Part shown: one piece after another, positions 29,201-38,200 of the stretch
Position numbering within the stretch: the stretch's first letter is position 1
How the letters are laid out: every line of letters begins with the position of its first letter
Assembly (NCBI GenBank): GCA_964409685.1
Contig: CAYPEJ010000002.1
Span: 186,001 to 250,000 of the forward strand
Length of the DNA: 64,000 nt
Direction: 5' to 3'
Source of the DNA: Clostridium_AI sp964409685
GTDB lineage: Bacteria; Bacillota; Clostridia; Lachnospirales; Lachnospiraceae
Notes under the pieces: model-generated
Told to the model about the DNA's origin: nothing
The model's database searches: none
Seen by the model: the letters and a program-made list of their open reading frames with translations, nothing else
Program-made: the position numbers and the translations under genes

Positions 29201-32200
29201 CGAATATACACAAAAGAAACAATATTGTGCAATTGGTTCCGTAAAAGCCAATATTGGACATTTAGAATCAGCAGCAGGGATTGCAGCAGTAACCAAAGTA
29301 CTATTACAATTCCAGCATAAAAAATTAGTACCATCGATATTGTCAGATACATTAAATACTAATATTCATTTTGAAGAAACACCATTTTATGTTCAGAGAA
29401 CGCTAAAAGATTGGGAACCGGTTACCTACGAGAAAAATGGAGTAACGTATTCTTACCCAAGACGTTCTGGAATTAGTGCCTTTGGTGCAGGTGGTTCCAA
29501 TGCACATATTATCTTAGAAGAGTATATTGATACCGAACAAGAGATAAGAGAGAAAGGGAAGAAGATTTTTCTATTATCTGCCCGTGATGAAGAACGATTA
29601 GATGAATATGTGAGCAAATATATCCAGTGGCTGAAAAGAGTACCAATTGGAGAAAAAGAGTTACTTACTTGTCTACAAGAACATAAGAATGTCCTCTGCG
29701 AAATATTTGAAGAGATACTAGGAATTCCTAAAAATGAATTGGATGTAGAGGCCGATATATTCGAATTAGGAATTCAGATGTTAATGTTAGAACAATTAGA
29801 ACGAATGCTGAATGAGAGATTTGAATGTCATATTACGATAGATATCTTTACGAATTGTAATACTATTCAAAAACTAGCGGAATATATCAATGAACATAGC
29901 CAAGGTACAGACTCTACATTTTTCAATAATTTAATTTACACACTTCAATATGGTCGAGAAGAAATGGAACAGCGTCTTGCATTTGTTGTAGGAAGTGTAG
30001 AAGAATTATTAGAGTATTTAGAAGCTTACTTAAAGAGAAGTAAGGAAAAGCGTTATTACACGGGAAATATTTTAGAAGCGAATGGAAGTAATCCATCATC
30101 TGAGGGAAGTGTGGGAAGTAGTACATTAGACCAGAAAGCACAAGCATGGGTAAGAGGAGAAAAACAGGATTGGGCAAATGAAAAGAACGGAAGAATGATT
30201 CGAATTCCAACATATCCATTTGCAAAGGATAGTTATTGGTTTGAAGCATCTTCACAGCCAATCAAAACATTGGTTCAAGGAATCCACCCTCTATTAGATA
30301 AAAATATATCTACTTTTGAACAGGAAAGCTTCCAAAAAGTATTTTCTCTAAATGACCCAGTAATTGGAGAACACATTGTAAAAGGAAAAAACATCCTTCC
30401 AGGTGCAGCTTATCTCGAAATAGCAAGAGTTGCAGGGATGCAAGCAACCAATCACGCGGTGTCAGTTATAAAAAATGTTACATGGAATTATCCATTTGAA
30501 ATAGAAAAACAGGAGAAAGCGTTATTAGTTGAACTAGAGACAGATGGGACAGAAATACGTTATCAGATTAGAGCGGAGGATACTTCTTTATGTTCAACAG
30601 GTGAAATGCGAATTGGAGCAATCGGTGACTTCGAATATATGGATTTGGATCAAATTCGAAAAAATGCAAATCATAGAATCGAGAAGAAGGAAATCTATGA
30701 TAGGCTAGAAACACTTGGTTTCTACTATGGACCAGCATTTCAAGTAACCAACTGTATTTATGAGGGAGAACGAGAGGCACTTGCGGAATTAGAGATACAA
30801 GATGATAATGAACAATATGGTTTAAATCCATTTTTATTAGATAGTGCATTTCGAGCCATTGGTGGAATCTCCTATGGCAAGAGCGATGAACTAAAGATTC
30901 CTTTTGCATTGGAACAAATTGAAATCTACGAACGAATTCCGAAGAAGAGTTACGCTTTGGCGCAAATTGTTAGCGAGCAAACGGACAATAGTAAATATGA
31001 TATTTTCATCATGAATGAAGAAGGAAAAGTGCTTGTGAAAGTGAAAAAATTTATGGCAAGAGCATTTAAGAAAAAAGAAGATGTCTATTATTATGAGCCA
31101 GTTTGGAACACATTAGAACCAACCAATGGACTTCAAATAAACACAATCAAACAAATGCTTATATTTGCGAGAGAAGATCAGCTCGAATATTACCAAGAGA
31201 TCTGTTATTCAGTTGGAATTGATGTGATATTTGTATTGCCGAATGCAGTAGGAGGCAAAAGGGAAGCTCAAGTATATTATGTTAACAACGAAGACGAGTC
31301 GTATTGTCAATTATTTAAATCACTAAAAGAGGATGGGGTAGACCCAGCCGTTATCTTACATGTATGGAATCTTGGTGAAGATAGTGCACAATTAGAATTG
31401 TCAGTACTATCGGTGAAAAAGATATTCAAAGCCATTGAAGAACAGTTCCGTTCTAGCAAAGTAAAATGTTATTATGCAGGAATGAAAATGCAAAAGAATG
31501 GCTCAGAAGCCATAACAGGGATATCAAAATCATTAGTGATGTTAAATCACAATTTTGAATTAGTTTATTTTTCATTTGAAGAGAGTACAAAAGATACTGC
31601 TCGCATTTTAATAAGTGAGATAATAGATGGCCGACTCAAAAATGGTGCAGAAGTTCGATATGTAAATGACTCTTGTCTTGTGAAGAAGATTGAGAAGACC
31701 ACAATTCCAAGCAGACATAGTGCAGTTTTAAAGGAAAACGGAACCTATCTTATTACAGGCGGTGCTGGTGGAATTGGAAGATTACTTTCAAAATCAATAG
31801 CCCAAAAGGTAAATGCAAATCTTATTCTAATTGGAAAGTCTTCATTAGATGCTAAGAGAAGTGCATTGATACAAGAATTAAACCAATTAGGTAGTAGGGC
31901 AATCTATCTTTCTTGTGATATAAGCCAGCAAGAAGAAGTGCAAAAAGCGATCTCAACAGTAAAAGAGAAAGGCTGGAAAATAGATGGTGTATTCCATTGT
32001 GCAGGCATTGATAGTACGAAGTCGATATTAGAAAGTAGCGATCAAGAATTTGAAAAGATATTACAACCAAAATTGTATGGTACTCAAGTATTAGATCAGG
32101 TACTAGAAAATGAACCATTAGAGTATGTTGTTCTTTTCTCTTCTATTTCATCTGTAGTAGGAGATTTTGGTGTAGGAAGTTATGCAGCGGCAAATGCTTA

Positions 32201-35156
32201 TATGGACTATTATGCATTATATCGAAATCAACTTGTAGAACAGGGATTGCGTAAAGGGCGCACAATTTCGATTAACTGGTCTTTATGGAAAGAAGGCGGT
32301 ATGAGCCTTTCAGAAGAAGATACATCTGTTACAAGTGTATTTTCTAATTATTCTGGAATGGTTCCACTGGCTACAGAGGAGGCATTGGAAGCATTATTTC
32401 ATGTAATGGCAAGTGGAAAAGAACAAGTAATCGTTGTGTCTGGTGAGGAACAAAAGATTGATAAAGTATTAAAGATAGGACGTGGTGAGGCTGGTTTAAA
32501 GAAAGAAATTTTAAATCAACAGACAATGGAAACTGCACCAAGTAATACGTTAGATTTGAACTCAAGCACAGATACAAGTTCAGATACAAACTCAGATATA
32601 AGTTCAGACTCGACAGACCAATTAAAAGCCAAGACCATGCAATATTTGAAAGAAGTATTGGCGAAAGTAATTCATTTTCCAGCGGAGAAAATACATACGA
32701 AGGTTGCATTCGAACAGTACGGAGTAGACTCTGTGTTGATTATGGATTTAAATCGAGAATTAGAAAAGAACTTTTCCAATCTTCCAAATACCATTTTCTT
32801 TGAATATACAAATATCGAAGAACTATCCGCATATTTATTGGAAAAATACGAATCTGATTTGAGAAAATATCTACAAGTAGGCGACACAAAACAGGATAAG
32901 AAACAGGATAAGAATCAGGATAAGAATCAGGATAAGAAACAACAAAAAATACAAAATGTAGAAGCGACCAAAGCTGAGATAAGAAAGACACCAGAGATAC
33001 GTTCTAGATTCCATAAACCAATTGAGGCAAAAACAGAACGAGATGATATCGCTATCATCGGCATGGATGGTAGATTCCCTATGGCAGAAAATCTAGAAGA
33101 ATACTGGGACAACTTAATAAATGGAAGAGATTGTATTACGTTAATTCCAGCAGAAAGATGGGACTACAATGAGTATTATGATGAAGATCGGAATGCATCA
33201 GGAAAAACATATAGTAAGTGGGGAGGATTTATTCCAAATGTAGATAAATTCGATCCATTGTTCTTTCATATTTCACCGATGGAAGCCGAATTTATGGATC
33301 CGCAGGAAAGAATCTTCTTAGAAATGGCATGGAATGCATTTGAAGATGCGGGATATGCAAAAAGAGATTTGGCAAATCAAAATGTAGGTGTGTTTGTTGG
33401 AGCTATGTATGGACACTATCAATTGATTTCAGCGGAATATAGCAAACAGAACAAAGAAAGCTTAATTGCAGGTTCTATATTTTCAACGATTCCAAATCGA
33501 ATATCCTATTATATGGGATTAAACGGACCTAGTGTTGCGATAGACTCTGCATGTTCCTCAGGATTAGAAGCAATTCGACAAGGTTGTCAAAATATCCAGG
33601 ATGGTACCTGTGACATGGTATTAGCTGGTGGAATCAATCTATCCATTCATCCGAATAAATATTTATATCTTAGCCAAGCAGGTTTCTTGTCATCAGACGG
33701 AACTTGTAAGAGCTTTGGAGCAGGTGGAGATGGATATGTGCCAGGTGAAGGTGCAGGTGCCGTAGTATTAAAGCGACTATCCGATGCGAAACGAGATGGG
33801 GACCACATCTATGGTATTATCAAAGGCATGTCGGTTCGACATACTGGCATTACCAATGGATACGGTACTCCAAGCTTAAAAGCCCAAACAGAACTTGTGA
33901 AAGATGTATTTAAGCGAGCAAACATAGTACCAGAAACCGTGAGTTATGTAGAATCGGCAGCATTAGGAATTGAAATGGGAGATAAAATTGAAATAGATGC
34001 ACTTAGTAGAGTATTTGAAGCTGGAGATTGTGCAATTGGTTCAGTAAAATCCAATATAGGACATTCAGAAGCAGCTTCTGGTATGGCGGGACTATTAAAA
34101 GTGCTATTGCAAATGAAGTATAGAACAATCGTACCATCCATTCATTCGGAAGTATTGAATCCGTTGATTCCATTTGATGAATTGCCATTCCATGTACAGC
34201 ATACAGTCGAAGAATGGAAAGAAGGGGAAACGCCTAGAAGAGCACTGATCAATTCATTTGGTGCTGGGGGAACGTATCTGAATATGTTGGTAGAAGAATA
34301 TAATGACTCCAGAGTGAGCGAAGAACTAAGCGTACCATATATTTTTGTGCTATCTGCAAGAACAAAAGATTCCCTTAGAATATATGTAGAAAAGATGCTG
34401 ACTTTTATACAGAATTACAAAGGAGAAATCGAAATGGAACGATTCCTTTCTACCCTACAAACAGGACGAGAAGTGATGGAAGAAAGAATGGCATTTGTAG
34501 TGCAGAATCAAGAGGAACTTGTTCAAAAACTAACCTCTTATCTAGGTGGAGATTTAACAGATATTCTGGTATCACAAAATACATCAAATATGGAAGCTTT
34601 CGTATCAGGTTTTGCAGGAGATGAATTTATTAAGACGATATTTGAACAAAAAGATTATCAAAAGATTGCACTTTTATGGGTATCAGGAGTAGAGATTTCA
34701 TGGAAGGATTATTATCAAGCAATTCCAACTAAGATGTCATTACCAGTATATCCATTTGATAAGACACGTTGTTGGATTGGTCAAGCATATGATATGCAAG
34801 ACGAAAAAGAAGACGAAACAGATGAGGTCGGACAAGAACGTGACATAGAAAAGGAATTGAAGGAAATGCTCAGTAAGTTTCTAAAAGTTCCAGAAAATCA
34901 AATAAAATCAGAAGCAAAGCTTACCACATATGGATTTGATTCTTTGACAGGAATGAAATTAGCCAACCGACTAAAAGAAACGTATGGAGAACAGATTTCA
35001 TTAAAAGAAGTTTTTGCATGCAAAACACTTGGGGAGCTTGTTGTTTATATTGAAACTATGGTACAAAGTATAGAACCAATAGAAGAGCAAGTGTTAGATG
35101 AAGATGTGGATATAGAATTTTACAGTGCATTGATTGATGAACTAACCCAAAAATAA
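26259..35156 (+). CDS. P5: trans-AT PKS, KR-ACP-KS7-DH-KR-ACP-KS8(0)-ACP
   Basis: 2965 residues from GTG 26259 (GGGAGGG six bases upstream); ATG 26271 with its own GGAG is an equal alternative. It overlaps P4 by 11 bases. Approximate domains: docking hairpin 5-30; KR 40-505 (B-type Asp) serving the P4 DH; ACP 518-595 (Ser553); KS7 656-1090 (Cys826, DTMCSSS) with ACP-like insert 1135-1216; DH 1342-1605 (His1372 intact, but D-S-A-F-R with Arg1532 for Gln); KR 1612-2075 (Thr instead of the B-type Asp); ACP 2118-2205 (Ser2158); a Q-D-K-K/N repeat linker 2212-2227; KS8 2263-2690 (Cys2432 kept, HGTGT replaced, Ala2567 for His), so condensation-incompetent; ACP 2860-2945 (Ser2895); short acidic C-terminus. 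KS8(0)-ACP hands the chain to the condensation domain of P6. Confidence 0.9.
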   Translation: MENNMNRDAILKQIQDGTMSPKEGLKNLEMIMNTGFLDHSSIYFTQEYCLDEERLEENQCEGDIILIGNCQTIQAQIRQQCEKRVISVSFGDTYHSLAQDEYEIDRSKLDDYKKVFRQVVESGAKPTSIMFYLDTEWQEKKVGAGLQELYAVLLYMTQSLMQLELKHDILLTVAYSNEKEIVPMYEAISGFLRTLVLENSKFAAKMVYLKEVKSISASLYREGIQYAERYAQVRYEHDKRYVKKQKEIPYKEGTYTFQEHQVYIITGGAGALGLLFAKYLVEQGKCQVILLGRRKKESKIEAAIKGLQLPEDRVVYMSCDITDEVAVNETIKAIKKKYCHINGLLHCAGVIHDNYIVKKKIEEAQEVIAVKAKGVINLSKALEGETLDFVMYFSSIASNMGNLGQSDYAYANGFMDACAEAKMGIQAKKSITMNWPFWNDGGMETTTERLHDMMDKWGIVPLSKTIGEETFSMVLSSEYSNVTVLEGNVDKIRESVHKLYLLPKKRKSIQKDEFETLYQVAENLLKTLLSEETKIPVEKIDSSMELEEYGIDSIMIVSLNKRLDKQFENLSKTLFYEYKDIASLATYFAEHYGEQLMEQADHHEVEAQDNDFEEVEDAKTSEWMDIEERFLSQSKFDSEYEFDSGFETQHKKEEFSDDIAIIGVDGIYPKANDLEQFWTNLMNGVDCVTEIPEDRWDWREHFDPDKKKSGITYCKWGGFLDQVDKFDPIFFKISPKEACTTDPQERLFLEVAWNTIEGAGYTRKRLKNSTVGVFVGVMYGHYQMYGAEESLKDNVMALNSSFSSIANRVSYFMDFNGPCIALDTMCSSSLTSIHLACESIKRGECDIALAGGVNLSLHQNKYIMLSQGKFASSEGKCRSFGEGGDGYVPGEGVGAVLLKPLSQAKREKDIIYGVIKASSINHGGKTNGYSVPNPNAQCDLIKKTLEKAHLNPDSMNYIEAHGTGTPLGDPIEITGLTKAFREYTQKKQYCAIGSVKANIGHLESAAGIAAVTKVLLQFQHKKLVPSILSDTLNTNIHFEETPFYVQRTLKDWEPVTYEKNGVTYSYPRRSGISAFGAGGSNAHIILEEYIDTEQEIREKGKKIFLLSARDEERLDEYVSKYIQWLKRVPIGEKELLTCLQEHKNVLCEIFEEILGIPKNELDVEADIFELGIQMLMLEQLERMLNERFECHITIDIFTNCNTIQKLAEYINEHSQGTDSTFFNNLIYTLQYGREEMEQRLAFVVGSVEELLEYLEAYLKRSKEKRYYTGNILEANGSNPSSEGSVGSSTLDQKAQAWVRGEKQDWANEKNGRMIRIPTYPFAKDSYWFEASSQPIKTLVQGIHPLLDKNISTFEQESFQKVFSLNDPVIGEHIVKGKNILPGAAYLEIARVAGMQATNHAVSVIKNVTWNYPFEIEKQEKALLVELETDGTEIRYQIRAEDTSLCSTGEMRIGAIGDFEYMDLDQIRKNANHRIEKKEIYDRLETLGFYYGPAFQVTNCIYEGEREALAELEIQDDNEQYGLNPFLLDSAFRAIGGISYGKSDELKIPFALEQIEIYERIPKKSYALAQIVSEQTDNSKYDIFIMNEEGKVLVKVKKFMARAFKKKEDVYYYEPVWNTLEPTNGLQINTIKQMLIFAREDQLEYYQEICYSVGIDVIFVLPNAVGGKREAQVYYVNNEDESYCQLFKSLKEDGVDPAVILHVWNLGEDSAQLELSVLSVKKIFKAIEEQFRSSKVKCYYAGMKMQKNGSEAITGISKSLVMLNHNFELVYFSFEESTKDTARILISEIIDGRLKNGAEVRYVNDSCLVKKIEKTTIPSRHSAVLKENGTYLITGGAGGIGRLLSKSIAQKVNANLILIGKSSLDAKRSALIQELNQLGSRAIYLSCDISQQEEVQKAISTVKEKGWKIDGVFHCAGIDSTKSILESSDQEFEKILQPKLYGTQVLDQVLENEPLEYVVLFSSISSVVGDFGVGSYAAANAYMDYYALYRNQLVEQGLRKGRTISINWSLWKEGGMSLSEEDTSVTSVFSNYSGMVPLATEEALEALFHVMASGKEQVIVVSGEEQKIDKVLKIGRGEAGLKKEILNQQTMETAPSNTLDLNSSTDTSSDTNSDISSDSTDQLKAKTMQYLKEVLAKVIHFPAEKIHTKVAFEQYGVDSVLIMDLNRELEKNFSNLPNTIFFEYTNIEELSAYLLEKYESDLRKYLQVGDTKQDKKQDKNQDKNQDKKQQKIQNVEATKAEIRKTPEIRSRFHKPIEAKTERDDIAIIGMDGRFPMAENLEEYWDNLINGRDCITLIPAERWDYNEYYDEDRNASGKTYSKWGGFIPNVDKFDPLFFHISPMEAEFMDPQERIFLEMAWNAFEDAGYAKRDLANQNVGVFVGAMYGHYQLISAEYSKQNKESLIAGSIFSTIPNRISYYMGLNGPSVAIDSACSSGLEAIRQGCQNIQDGTCDMVLAGGINLSIHPNKYLYLSQAGFLSSDGTCKSFGAGGDGYVPGEGAGAVVLKRLSDAKRDGDHIYGIIKGMSVRHTGITNGYGTPSLKAQTELVKDVFKRANIVPETVSYVESAALGIEMGDKIEIDALSRVFEAGDCAIGSVKSNIGHSEAASGMAGLLKVLLQMKYRTIVPSIHSEVLNPLIPFDELPFHVQHTVEEWKEGETPRRALINSFGAGGTYLNMLVEEYNDSRVSEELSVPYIFVLSARTKDSLRIYVEKMLTFIQNYKGEIEMERFLSTLQTGREVMEERMAFVVQNQEELVQKLTSYLGGDLTDILVSQNTSNMEAFVSGFAGDEFIKTIFEQKDYQKIALLWVSGVEISWKDYYQAIPTKMSLPVYPFDKTRCWIGQAYDMQDEKEDETDEVGQERDIEKELKEMLSKFLKVPENQIKSEAKLTTYGFDSLTGMKLANRLKETYGEQISLKEVFACKTLGELVVYIETMVQSIEPIEEQVLDEDVDIEFYSALIDELTQK
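29661..29905 (+). other. Serine-less ACP-like insert in KS7 linker domain
   Basis: About 82 residues sit between 'YIQWLKRV' and 'NLIYTLQYGREEM' of the KS7 linker. It is the clearest carrier-like copy. A helix with E-E-I-L-G-I-P-K-N-E-L is followed by F-E-L-G-I-Q-M-L where an ACP would read F-E-L-G-I-D-S-L. The Asp-Ser pair is therefore Gln-Met (codons 29775-29780). A closing helix L-A-E-Y-I-N completes the fold pattern. Confidence 0.7.
32892..32939 (+). repeat. Four 12-bp tandem repeats in the P5 ACP-KS8 linker
   Basis: Four units of CAGGATAAGAAA/T run in frame and encode Q-D-K-K, Q-D-K-N, Q-D-K-N, Q-D-K-K. They lie between an ACP and KS8(0), in a flexible linker. Each unit is a multiple of three, so copy-number change would alter linker length without breaking the frame. 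Confidence 0.9.
33045..34320 (+). other. KS8(0): ketosynthase lacking the HGTGT histidine
   Basis: A full KS fold with the active Cys (codon 33552-33554, DSACSSG) and the second His in NIGHSE. The motif normally reading E-A-H-G-T-G-T reads E-S-A-A-L-G-I, with Ala (codon 33957-33959) for His. Known KS0 domains with this loss transfer the acyl chain but do not condense. It is followed only by its linker and one ACP. Confidence 0.85.
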
Positions 35157-35211
35157 TTTTTTGGATGGAAGTAACAAAAGGAATTTCTCATCTGAGGAAA
35201 GAAGGAGTCAC

Positions 35212-38200
35212 ATGAAAGGTACCGTTAATGATATAATTAATTTGGTGGTAGAAGGAAAACTCACCAAGCAAGAAGCACTTGATAAAATAAAAGAATTCAA
35301 TCAGAAAGCAAAAGGCGAGTGTTCAATAAAACAGATAGAAAGTATTTTAAGTGAAGCACAGAAAGCATTATGGATTCACAATAGAATGTATGCGGATAGC
35401 TATGCCTATAATGTACCGTGTGCATTTCATATTAAGCAAAAAGTTGATATTTCCTTGTTAGAAAAGGCAATTAATGAAGTAATTTGCAATAACACACAGC
35501 TTAGAACGTATTTTTATCTAAATGGGGAGACGATTTATCAGAAAATACGTGACGAGTTTGAATTGAAGATGGCAGTTTACCAAGTACAACATTTGGAATA
35601 TCATGATTTAATGGAATGTATCAAAGAAGACGGAAAGAAATCATTTGACTTAGAAAAAGAACTCTTAGTACGTGCAGCATTGTACGTACTAAGAGATAGT
35701 GAATCTATTTTGTTGTTAACATTTCATCATATTGTAATTGATGGTTTTTCTCTTTCGATTATATTCCAAGAGATTGAACAAGCATATCATGCGTTTTGCA
35801 AGGGAGAAACATACACAGGGAAACAGAAGGCAGAGTATTTTCAGTTCGTAGAGGAACAGAATAAGATGTTAACTGGTAAACGAGGAGCTACCAATAAGAA
35901 TTTCTGGCTCGATACACTGAATGGGAATATTGAACCATTGGACTTAGAGTATGATAAAGTTCGAAGTCAAGCGCATTTATTTGAAGGAAATAGTGTTGAA
36001 CTTCGAATTGACAAAGAGACAATTGATAAGTGGAAAGTAGCTTCGATTCAGAGTGATAGCTCCTTATATGTATTTATGTTAACAGGATTTTTCGTATTAC
36101 TACATAAATACACAAGACAGGATACTCTTGTGGTAGGTTCTCCATTTATGGCAAGGATGAATGAAAAATATAAAGAGACCGTGGGAATATTCGCAAATAT
36201 GCTTCCAATTGTAGGAACGATTCAAGATGAGGCCGAATTTCAATCTTGTTTAAATGAAATTGGTCAAATGGTGATGGATGTTATGGAACACTCAGACTAT
36301 CCATTGGCAGCGGTAGAAAAGGCAGTGGCGGAAAAGAAGGGAACGAAACAAGAAGCATTATTTCAGGTATCATTCCATTTCCAAAGTTGGATAAAGGAAA
36401 TGGATATGGAAGAGACACTATTGGCGAATCCGATATCATCCATTCATCAAGAAGGCGAAGCCGTTTTAGCAGTTGAGATATTCCAAGGGAAAGAGGATGG
36501 TGTTGTTATTTTTCAATACAATCCAGAATTATTCTTTCAGGAATCTGTGCAGTATATGTTGGAACAATATGTTGTATTGCTGAATCAAGTGGCAGAAAAT
36601 GTAGAGTTGGCTATTAAAGATATTGATATGTTGTCAGAAAAAGAGAAGACATTAGTCTTAGAGACATGGAATAAAACGGAGTCCGCATATCCACAGTGCT
36701 GTATTCATGAACTAATTTCACAGCAAGCACAGAAAACACCAGATCGAATTGCTGTTCAATTTGAAGAAAATACACTTACCTATAAAGAGTTAGAAGAAAA
36801 AAGTAATCTGCTTTCAAACTATATCAGTAGTAAAGGGATCGGAGTAGGAGATAGAGTCGGTGTATATGTAGATCCGAATGAAGAATTATTAATCATTGTT
36901 TTAGGTATTTTAAAAGCGGGAGCGACCTTTGTTCCATTTGATATGAATACGCCAAAAGAGCGATTGGAGTATATGGTAGAGGATACACAGCTGAAACTAA
37001 TCATTGCAAATGGTAAGTTACCAGAGGTAAGCAGTGTAAAATCAATTATCTTAAAAGATACTTGGAACGAGATAGTGCATCATCCATATCGTGGAGCTAG
37101 TGAACAGAAGGCAACATTAGATGATATCGCATATATTATCTATACATCTGGTTCAACAGGCAAACCAAAGGGTGCACAAGTATATCATAGAGGGTTAACC
37201 AATGTCATTACTTCAATGGTGAAGTTTCATCATTTTAACGAAAATGACTGCATATGGGGATTAACTACCATATGTTTTGACATTACGATGGTAGAAATGT
37301 TTACACCACTAATTGTTGGCGGTAAAATTGAAGTGATTCCACAATCCATCCGAAAAGATGGAAGTAAATTAAAAGAAAAATTGGAACAGACAACAGCAAA
37401 TTACATTCAAGCAACGCCCGCTACGTGGCAGATGCTCCTTGCAGCAGATTGGAATAAGAAGATAGATGCAACCGTAATTACTGCGGGAGAAGCCTTGAGT
37501 AGAGATTTGGCGGATAAATTATTGGCACGTACTCGTGCAGTGTGGAATCAATATGGACCAACAGAAAATACCGTGTATACGACAGTCAAACAGATTCAAA
37601 AGGACGAAAAAGTTACAATTGGTTTTCCGGTTCATAATAATAAATTATATATTTTAGATAGTTGTGGGAAACTTTGTCCAATTGGTGTACCTGGAGAGCT
37701 TTACATAGGTGGAGATGGACTATTTAAAGGATATTTGAATCGACCTGAAATCAATCAAAAGAGTATGGTAAAGAATACAATTGCACCAGAAGTTGGTGAA
37801 TATCTATACCGAACAGGAGATCTATGTCGCTATATGCCAAATGGAGATATTGACTATATGGGCAGGATTGATAATCAGGTAAAATTAAGAGGGTATCGAA
37901 TTGAGTTAGAAGAAATTGAAGCGGTTTTATCAAAAGAAGAGAATGTAAAGTCTTGCGTTGTAGTAATTCGTACTGATAAGAATGGACATAAGAGTATTGT
38001 TGCATGGAACTTACTTCATGATCCAAACAAAGAAAAATCCAATATGGAGTATCGAAACTTCTTGAAAAAGTGGTTGCCAGAATATATGATTCCAACGAAG
38101 TTTTATTCGCTCAAGGAATATCCGTACACACTGAGCAAAAAAATAGACCGAAAACTACTAGCAACAGAAGAAGTTTCTGCAATTCAAAAACGATACGGAG

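Noticed and set aside
35161..35211. TTG 35161 as start of P6
   Set aside because: The extra 17 residues are not docking-like, and the GAAGGAG site points to ATG 35212.
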